From NCBI RefSeq assembly GCF_963678635.1, contig NC_087065.1, positions 71,187,345 to 71,251,344 of the forward strand: a DNA stretch of 64,000 bases. Reading direction: 5' to 3'. Position numbers and translations under genes: made by a program. Position 1 is the stretch's first letter. Every line of letters starts with the position of its first letter. The notes beneath the pieces are model-generated. The model had not been told where the DNA came from, searched no databases, and worked only from the letters and a program-made list of their open reading frames with translations. Below, piece by piece: positions 56,101-64,000 of the stretch. This DNA comes from Symsagittifera roscoffensis. Lineage: Eukaryota > Xenacoelomorpha > Acoela > Convolutidae.

Positions 56101-57066
56101 TTCATTTTGTTCTCCTATACTGCCCACTATGTTGTTCAAGGCTTCTTCTAATGCCGCCCCGTTATCCACTAGTGGCGTCACTAGTGGCGGTGTCACCCTG
56201 TCGATTCCGGGTAGCTTCGTGCTGGTCGAGATTCGGGCTTTGATTCTCTGCCACGACGTCTTTTCATTATCCACCTCAGGATCCGCCAATGCGTTGCCTA
56301 GCCCCTTGTTTCTACTCTCCCCAGTTCGCGTCTCTGAATTTGTCATACTCGCAAAGCCTCTCGACTGGCCTGGTGTGTTTGCGTCTTTGCTTATCGTTCT
56401 CACCACACCAAATTTGTCCATGGTTCCAGTCTCTCTTTCGACGTATGCCTCATTCTCCTGGGTCGAACTATTGAGGCTGACTTCAGATCCAAATTCCAAT
56501 TGCTCGACTTCGTCCTCTTTTTCCCCCTGGGATTCAACTTCATTTCCTGTGCCCACTCCCATGGTGAATGGAAAGATGTTTCCGAAAGTGTTCTTCATTC
56601 TTTCTGAGAACGATGAGGACGTCGTTTGTTTCTCAGTCCCGCCTGCCATCATGGTGTTGTCTGTTGGAGATCTTCTAGTTGCCACAATTTCAGTAGAGAT
56701 GTCGGACAGTTCCGACATCTCCTCTCGGTCCAATGTCCCGGTGGAAGTGGCGAAATCTTGGCCTTGTTCTACCGGAGAAGATTCACTCGCCAGCCTTCTG
56801 TCCCTCCCCTCCTGTCCATGTATTTCCTGGTTGTCATTCATGGCCTGGTCCGGATGGACTTCCACTTCTAGCATAGGTTTTTGCTCTTCTGAGGACTTCT
56901 GACTCCTGGTTTCAACCATTCTGCCTGAAACCGTCTCCCCTTTGTCCGTCCGGGTTCGTGTGATCCGTTCCACAAAAGGGTCGGTCATTGCTTTTCTTTG
57001 CTTTTCAGATATGAATTTCCTAGAGCTTTTACCTCGTTTAGGTATTCTTGATTTGTCTAGGCTCAT
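53112..57066 (-). pseudogene. gag: gag-protease of copy B with breaks
   Basis: Start ATG 57064-57066. Open parts: 57066-56098 (N-terminal region, ends in TAG where copy A has a Gln codon), 55954-55121 (coiled coil to capsid), 55093-54317 (capsid end and both CCHC knuckles), 54197-53112 (C-terminal region and protease). In the last part the protease runs through DTGA and on to AANRGAIYVAG in one frame, unlike copy A. This indicates that gag and protease were once continuous. Confidence 0.9.
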
Positions 57067-57072
57067 TCTCAT

Positions 57073-60007
57073 TTTATCAATTCTTAATGCCTATACACTC
57101 AATTCGATTGCTAGTGACCTTCTAGCTTGACTATCGATAATAATAACACAACACAATGAATTCCAAAAATTTCTATTAAATAGTGACCACGAATCCTTGA
57201 ATGTTATCACGGCACAGCGTATTCACAACTTATTCACAACAATCGATTATAGTCGTAAGTTTGAGAACTAGCACAGTATGAAGATATCAGTCAATTTAAA
57301 AGATAGTGTATTCACTACCCAATTAAGCACAAATTGTTGATTTAAAACCAGATATAAAAAAATAAGAATAATTTTATGAAACACTTTTGTGTATTGTACT
57401 TTTAGTCAGTCGCAGTACAAAAGTCGAACTTGTTTTATAAAGAAAGAGCTTTCCTGCTTGGTGCTGCACAAAACAGACAAAATTTTGAAGTCAGTAATTC
57501 TCTCAAGTGGGCGTCTATTGCACCCACCGAGTACTGTGTTACCTATTTGCATTCGGATTGCCCGAGCTAGACCTACTAAAGCCCTCACGGCAGTCACTTT
57601 TCTCAAAAACGTTCTAGATTTCAATCCACACCAAGGAGTTACACACTCTTTTTTTAAAATTTATTTAGACTTAGTGTCGCGAATATCCTGAGTTTGGACC
57701 TGTTTTGTTTTGGTCTGGTCTTTTTCTTTAAAGCAAGTTACCAGTGCAGTCACTGGTTCCTAGCTTGTCTCTTAATAACCTAACACCCCTCACTATTATC
57801 TTTTCTTCTGTTTACTTAAGTCCTTAAACAAAACAGTACCCCTCCGGGTTGATAAAAACAGTACCCCTCAGGATTGGCAAAAATAGGACCGCTCTGGATC
57901 TGCAAAATTGAGACCCCTCCGGTACGGGACCCCTCTGGTTTGGGACCCCTCCGGTTTTGTGGAAACAAGACCCTCCGTATTGGGACCCCCTCGAATTTGA
58001 AAAAATTTGGACCCCTCCGGATTGGGAGCCCTCTGGTTTTGTATAAGTAGCTTTTCGGAGATTTCCTTGATTTTCAACTTATACCCCTCCGGGTAAATTC
58101 TCCGATGCTATTATGATGTTTGAATTAACTAGGAAGGGTATGTGGTTCTTCCCTAGACCCTTCCGGATTGAAGTTAAGCTTCTTATTTGACAATTCACGC
58201 TAACGGTGAAAGGTCTTGTCGCTAGCCTAATTTCGGCTCTATCAAGGTTTTCCGGTGCCTTTAGCCTTCCCGATTCTTCTATAACAGCGTAAAACTGCCT
58301 TATTTAACCGTTTCTACCCTTTGGTAGGGGTGTAAGGAGTTTCCAAAAAAAATTTATAAAACGTGAGGGGTTACCCTCGCAAATTGGCGAATTTGCTAAA
58401 AACAATTTAAAAAAAAAAACGCTTAATTTTTGAAAAATTTTGCTCCGATTAGTAAGTTCGGCTAATTTCTGATCTATTGGTACCAAGATCAACTGGATCT
58501 GTCCAGTAGTTCCAAGGTTATTAACCAAAACGTCTTTTTTCTAAAGTCAAGAAATTTCTCTCTTATAGGTTCCGCCTAACTTTTTCCGCAATTCTGTTTT
58601 TTTTCGACCTAAAAATTATTGATCCGAGCTCAGAAGGCCTATACTTTTCTAGTTCAATGCAAAAGACCCGATCTAAAACGCTTTAGTTGAAAAAAATTGC
58701 GAAAAACTATGCTACCTGGACCCCTCCGGATTGATGAATCCACTGAATCAAACACGTTAAGTTCGATTTCTCTGTAACCCGGAAGGTTTTCGGGAAGCGG
58801 GTTTTAGAATCTGTAGATTCCCTAGCGGACGTTGTCCGAACAACTTTTTTTACTGTCTCAACTCAAAAATTTCAAAAAAATTTCTGAATTTATAGTGTTC
58901 CGTTTTCTCAAAAATCACGAAAATTCGGTTTTTGGTACCAAAATAGTTCCAACCACTTCCGAACTAAACTTAACCGGTTCTACCTACTATAGTAGTGCAA
59001 TTACGATGTAACGCACTAGTTTAGCGCTTTTTTGCTTTTCAAAAAATATCAATATGTCAAAAATCGCGACTTGTGGGGGAATCAAAATATCGCTATTTTG
59101 ACCCTAAAAACCGGTCCGTTTTCTTTGTTTTTTTTTTTACTGAAAAACGATATAGGAATAAAAATATGGGCTATATAAGTAATAATATTAGTAATAATAT
59201 ACCCCTTCGGGTTTGTTCAATATCCGAATTAAGGTGCTTAACTCAGATATTCGCAGTTCGGTGAAGGGTCACTACAGTGCAGCACTGTCGAGCCCCCCAC
59301 AGATTACTATCTTAATTTTTGTACCAAAAGGGATACAAAACTTGTTAACGATACCAAACAGTCGATTGTTGTTGTCGTTGAGCCCCATCTTGTTGCTCCT
59401 TGTACTGCTTGCCGGATCAGTCTTCTCCCAAGACCCCTCCGGATTGAGCGCAAATCAGCAGACCCTTCTGGATTGAGCGCAAATTAGCATTAACGTGCTT
59501 AAATACTCAAACAACCCTACAGTACAAGCCTCACAAACGGGCTACAAAAATGATCGTAACGATCCTGATTGATATAAATGCCTGTAACAACAATATATCT
59601 ATCAACAATAAACGGGAGGGTCGGATCACATCTTGTCTGGGGGGATGATTTCTACTGATTTTTTACTATTTTACTGTTTTTGGTTTTTTTCGGTTATTTT
59701 TTTTATGTTTTTTGCTTTTCTTGGGTACTATACTACTTTTTGTTTGGTTTTATATATATCTTTAAGTGTTTTTTGTCACAAACCTCTCAGGGAACGAGGG
59801 GATGGCCGATCTCCCAACCCTTCCTGGTTTGTGAATTTTTGGTCTTAACTAGGTTAAAAAGCTATTCACGTTAATCCAGAAGGCTTCCGCGTTCCGAACT
59901 ACCCTTCCGCCCAGGCGGTTTTGGCCTATTAAGGGCGTTAATGTGAGCATCCGCTCGGCACAGAATGCTCGTTAACGGTTCTGCCGGTCATGATGTTAAA
60001 AAAGAAT
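57073..60007 (-). other. untranslated leader of copy B
   Basis: About 2.9 kb homologous to 19885-22832. It keeps the palindromic 15-mer (59274-59288), the acceptor-like site and a decayed CGGAGGGGT motif array (57836-58025, read as acccctccg on the plus strand). Confidence 0.65.
57836..58025 (-). repeat. decayed CGGAGGGGT motif array of copy B
   Basis: About ten recognisable units such as accCCTCCGG, accCCTCTGG and accGCTCTGG. Substitutions and small deletions have blurred the 41-bp period seen in copy A, in line with loss of constraint after insertion. Confidence 0.75.
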
Positions 60008-60024
60008 AACACCCAGGAGCGCCA
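60008..60024 (-). promoter_or_regulatory. putative primer-binding site of copy B
   Basis: Same 17 bases as in copy A, again 12 bases from the LTR. Conservation in a decayed copy supports the assignment of this position. Confidence 0.5.
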
Positions 60025-60036
60025 TAAAAACATCTA

Positions 60037-60941
60037 TGTAACATTCGCCCGGAAGATACATATCGTTCTAAGACGACTGGCCAACGTCTAAACAGAGCTC
60101 TACATGCTTTTCACCGTCTCTACCAAGCCAGTTCTTTTGGTGGTTTTTTCAACATCGGGTCGACAAAAACGGTACTGTTGTCCGGCTTCGACCAGAACGC
60201 TCAAAATAACTTAATTACATGCAGAAATAGTGAGCTCATGGCTGGGTCTCAGTATCCCCAGACCACGAGGTCACTCTTAAAAACAGGGCTACTACTATTT
60301 ATTGAACTATTATTGTTTTTGCTCAGTAGTTAAAAATCATCATCTCCATCGAAGATGGATCAACCCTTTCCCCCAATTCCTAGCTTCTCATCCTTGCAAA
60401 ATGAATTCAGATGTTAATTAAATTCAATTCAGGACATGATAGGGAAGCTAAAAGGTTATGTAAAACAGTTTCAGTCCAAATCCCGAGACCCCTCCGGATT
60501 CTTGAATCCGGGGAAATAAGACTCACATTCTCCTTCCGGAAGGCTGGTTTTCCACCCTTTACCGTTGTTCGCAACGGCCTTGCAACTATTGTAGCGGCAC
60601 AATAGCTGCAACCCGGAACGGTCTCTGCTATTTCTGCTTTTTTCTGATTCCGAGTCTCAATTTTTCCGTTGTTGTCGTCGTCGCAACTATCGTTGTTGGG
60701 TTCTTCTTTTTTTTTTTTTTTTTTTTTACTAAAATGGCCGTTTTTGACGTTTCTCGGAATTATTACGTGATCATTTCGAATTTTTAAAATTTTGGAATTT
60801 CCGAATCCTTCAGCCTTCACGATTTGTCCAATTGTCTGAATAACGCTCTTATTCCTTCAAAATCGCCAATTCGGAAGGTTCGCTGCTAAAAACTCGAAAC
60901 TGCTGAATCTGCATTTTTGTGCATTCTGGTCGAATGTCACA
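60037..60941 (-). repeat. LTR4: 5' LTR of copy B
   Basis: 905 bp with TGTGACATTCG / CGAATGTTACA termini. Includes the double hairpin (60562-60611) with a G-U variant in stem 1, and a long T run near 60710. An in-LTR frame spans 60820-60407. Confidence 0.92.
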
Positions 60942-62504
60942 AGGCTTCTTTTTTTCAGCCATGTTTTTTTTGTTTTTGCCCTCCCTGATGATCTTTTCAA
61001 GGGCTTGCCACGCAACTTGCCACGACCAACTTTCCGGACATTGATTATTGATTAACTGTTCACGATTGATTTTCATCGTTTTATCATTTTCTTCCCATGT
61101 TGACGTACTGCGGAAAAACCCGGTGAACAGTTCCTTCATTCACACTTCTAAAACATAGTATGGTACTGTATCTGTTGGTTTCTGATACCACCCACAGTTA
61201 TTTTTACTGTTTTTTGTCAAAACTAATATGTAAATCCAACCAGGCCAATTTCCCATTTGTGTTTGGTGTTTCTATTGTGAACTGTAAATTTGGATGTAGT
61301 AAGTTTGCTGCCCGTAGCACTTTCTCAGGATCACCCTTCACTGTTCTCACTATATCGTCAACATACCGGAGAAATAACTTAGCTTGCTGCACTGACTTAT
61401 TTTCTCCCTCATCGCAATGCATTTTCTAGAGTACCAGACGATTTCATATATATTTCCATACTCATCATCTGATATATCACCGCATTTTACGTGATACCAG
61501 TTCAAACAACATTCACATTCCACACCTTTTGTTCTGTACGTGACCTTATATTGCACTCGGGACATCTTCCGCTTAGATATTTTTCGGGCAAAAACATTTC
61601 GGGAATATCCCTCGATAGTGCAGTTTCGTACTGCTTCAGCCAAAGATTTGCTAAAATAACGGCAAGAGATGCGCCCATTGCCAAAACAAGTTTCTGAACG
61701 TGCCAAGTTTCATTGCATTTGAAATGGACTTGACTAATTGCCATGTTCAACAGTCTCTTCATGGTTTTCCTAGCAATCGATGGTGGTTCATCTTGCTCAT
61801 GCAGTTTTCTCAGAGCGATGTGCATTGCTTCTTTGAGTGGAACATTTGCATACAAACTCTTCATGTCTAGAGATATCAAATTTTCTTTGGGCTCAAGACT
61901 AATGCTCTCTAAGATTTCTCTCGCATCTAGCGAGTTGGTTTCGATATTTGCTCGCTCAATTTTCTCAAAAAATTTTGCAAGAACCTTGTTCAAGTTATAA
62001 TAAGAGCTACCAGGCAATGAGAGGATCAATCTTATTGGGGTATTTTCGTTATGCACCTTCGCCAAGCCTGGCGGGCTGCCCCCAGTAGAACTCGTCCTTG
62101 TGTAGAGATCTTCATAACAATCGCATCACTTGTTCCTTTACTTCAGCTGAAATGATTTAAATCTAATAAATCAGACAACTTGTTGTCGTAGGTATCCTTC
62201 CTGATTACACAAAAACCCACGCCCTTGTCATACGGTACCGCAACTAATCCATTATCCTTCAGATACTTTCGGGCCTTCTCAACGCCCTTGTCAGATGGTG
62301 TTTGTTTCACCCTTTTGGCATATGCTTTCGCCACAGCTTCGATCTCACAAATGGCCTCCCCAGGGCCTTAACGACTTTTGAGATCTGATAGAAAGATGTC
62401 AATGTCGGCGGGAAAGTGTGTCTCATTAAATTTATCCCTGATAGGATGTTTCGGCCCTTATGCCAACACTTGTTGTGCCCACTCTGATAATTCAACATCA
62501 TCAA
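60942..62504 (-). pseudogene. PLE-2 reverse transcriptase with PHD finger, interrupted by copy B
   Basis: In minus-strand order: a KARKYLKDNGLVAVPYDKG block (62334-62143), LILSLPGSSYYNLNKVLAKF (from 62065), SLDMKSLYANVPL, LVLAMGASLAVILANLWL, then CPEC...CECCLNWYHVKCGDISDDEY...VWYSRKC (about 61590-61425, a PHD-type Cys4-His-Cys3 pattern with one Cys changed to Ser), then FLRYVDDIVRTVKGDPEKVL (about 61380-61320), LDLHI, a STSTWEEND and WQALEKII connector, ending at 60942 at LTR4. Several frameshifts and stops. The PHD-like finger lies between the AMGAS motif and the YVDD motif, that is inside the RT domain. Confidence 0.88.
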
Positions 62505-63108
62505 AAATTTTTACCGAACCCTCAAATTGTTTCCCTAGAGGTCGATCTTGCCTTTCTGATAGTTCTTTGTTGTTCACCGTTGTTGTTCGTCTTTGTCCCC
62601 TGAGACTTAAGTATTTCATTACCGAAGGCCAAAACTTCTCATCTACACCCCTCTGTACTGCGCCCCCGACCTTTCTAGTTTAACTTCAACGTTTTTCTCA
62701 TCTGTCCTTGCCTTGTTAATATTCGTTCTTAGAAGTTTTTTCTGAAAACTATGTACCGCTTGGTTCGAAAACACCCCATTTTCCGGTACCCTGAACCTCA
62801 AAAATTCAAGTAAGATGTCGTTTTCTAGACAAACTCAGGTCTACATCAGGTATACATTTTGACACACCTGAACAAGCGGTGAGCAGTTGTCGCTAAAGGC
62901 ATCCGGCTTATTTTGCACCCACTGAGAACTCAGGCAAGGAAAATTCTCACAGCCTAAGAGGATTAAAACTTCGGATACCCGATTGTCTAAATTTGATGGA
63001 TATTCTCTCGAAAGGAACAACTGGTCTTTGAAATTATTCTACGAATAAGCCCAGTTAAAAAAAGAAGATACAAATATGCAATCATTATGCATTGGAAACG
63101 CCAAATAA
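62505..63108. other. PLE N-terminal remnants and unassigned sequence
   Basis: Up to about 62700 the minus strand may hold the PLE N-terminus in several frames. Beyond that no feature was recognised. Confidence 0.35.
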
Positions 63109-63516
63109 TTGGTTCAAGGGTTCATTACGAACTCCAGTCAGTACAACGGAGCAATAGCCGAACTTGCTCGACGGTTTGTAAGCCAAAACCTTAGTTTCAG
63201 CTTTCATCAAGCAAACTCAAATGAAATATTCAACTTTTTCTCGAACATTTACAGACAAATTCCTGGCAAAATTTATGACACAGATCTTGCGTCGAGCAAC
63301 TTTTCACTAATAACGCGCAATAAACTAACTCACGGGGTTATTTTGAGGAAAGAAATTTGCATCCTTCACGCCTTAGAATATGCCAGCCTGATTGACTTCT
63401 ATGATTGGCCAAACAATTACACAAACGCTTGCGAAATCGCTTGCGAGTCGCAGCATAAAAAACCATATACTGGAGGATCTATTTATAAAGATCAATTCAA
63501 AAGCAACAAGGATTAA
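63109..63516 (+). other. unassigned open frame, 136 codons
   Basis: A continuous frame opening on TTG with no ATG, so it is either an internal exon or chance. Composition is protein-like (AIAELARRFVSQNLSFSF, NEIFNFFSNIYRQIPG, EICILHALEYASLIDFYDW). I do not recognise a family and see no firm splice sites. Confidence 0.25.
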
Positions 63517-64000
63517 AATTTCAGAAAAGAAACAAACTTTTTCACCCCAGATCAACGAGAAATCAACTCAAATCAATTTTTTTATCCAAATAATCAACAA
63601 AACCATTGCTAGTGTCGTTGCCCACAGTTCCTAAACTGACAAAACAACTCAGTAGGTAATTTAAAAACTCACTCTGCTTCAACTATTTGTATGGGCACGA
63701 ACTGAATCACTGTAAACCTCAAAAGTGTTGTTCAGTCCAAAAAAAGTGGCAGAAAACACCCCTCAACATTGCAGCGGCCAAGGGCAGATAAAACGCCAAC
63801 TCATCAACAATCAAACCAAGTCAGTACTGGTACCCATGTTGTTCCAACCGCACTTAGTGATGACAATTTGAAACCGGCAGCCTACTTCCATGTTTAAAAT
63901 CAACTTCAGTTTATGGCCCTGTTTAAATCCATTTGTCGAAAACAGTCTAACCAAATGTAACGCGCAATGTTGGACCGTTGCAGCAGTTGTTCGTTCATCT
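63517..64000. other. no feature recognised
   Basis: AT-rich sequence to the window end without a supported gene. Confidence 0.4.

Larger units (their letters stand above)
45784..60941 (-). mobile_element. copy B: older Ty3/gypsy-type element nested in PLE-2
   Basis: 15,158 bp, minus strand, LTR3 (45784-46690) and LTR4 (60037-60941). Same gene order as copy A but with many stops and frameshifts, an in-frame deletion of the RNase H-integrase linker, and loss of the SGNH hydrolase, ORF5 and ORF6. It is flanked by the 3-bp repeat CCT (minus strand), and PLE coding sequence continues across it. The LTRs differ more than those of copy A, so the insertion is older. Confidence 0.92.

Overview
The window is animal nuclear DNA: AT-rich, with spaced short genes, an intron-like gap of about 55 bases with a TTTTTTTTCAG acceptor, a B-box zinc-finger gene, a claudin-type four-span membrane protein, a COMM-domain protein, and many decayed retroelements. 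Penelope-like elements (PLEs) carrying a GIY-YIG endonuclease and very large Ty3/gypsy LTR elements point to a marine-type invertebrate with compact introns. I cannot fix the phylum; a larvacean or another small-intron invertebrate would fit. No bacterial operons, CRISPR arrays, tRNAs or rRNAs were recognised.

Layout. 1-7 kb: host genes, all on the minus strand (partial B-box protein 1-658; claudin-like protein 5428-6159; COMM-domain exon 6427-6663), plus a degenerate tandem repeat (1335-2205) and a possible LINE tail near 4 kb. 7.3-18.9 kb: decayed PLE copies in both orientations, with a 1.8-kb tandem duplication. 18916-37694: copy A, an 18.8-kb Ty3/gypsy element on the plus strand with 99%-identical LTRs. 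37.7-45.8 kb: PLE 3' sequence and LTR/3'-end fragments in an approximately 6-kb tandem amplification. 45784-60941: copy B of the same LTR family, minus strand, 15.2 kb, older and broken, inserted inside a PLE whose reverse transcriptase half lies at 60942-62504 and whose endonuclease half lies at 45309-45783. 62.5-64 kb: mostly unrecognised.

The notable system is the LTR element. After gag (two CCHC knuckles) and protease-RT-RNase H-integrase it carries a cassette of extra genes not standard for Ty3/gypsy: a macro-domain-like protein, a 690-aa protein with a complete set of SGNH-hydrolase catalytic motifs, two overlapping small ORFs of which one has a second SGNH-like GxND motif, and a short acidic ORF. 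Several cassette genes are joined by stop-start overlaps (ATGA, TGATG, ATGCTGA), suggesting translation by termination-reinitiation. Its 3-kb leader holds a dense array of an ATCCGGAGGGGTC motif placed like the insulator of Drosophila gypsy, and its LTRs contain a double hairpin preserved between diverged copies. Both copies are flanked by 3-bp direct repeats (ATC and CCT). The SGNH gene has been deleted in the B lineage while the macro-like gene persists.
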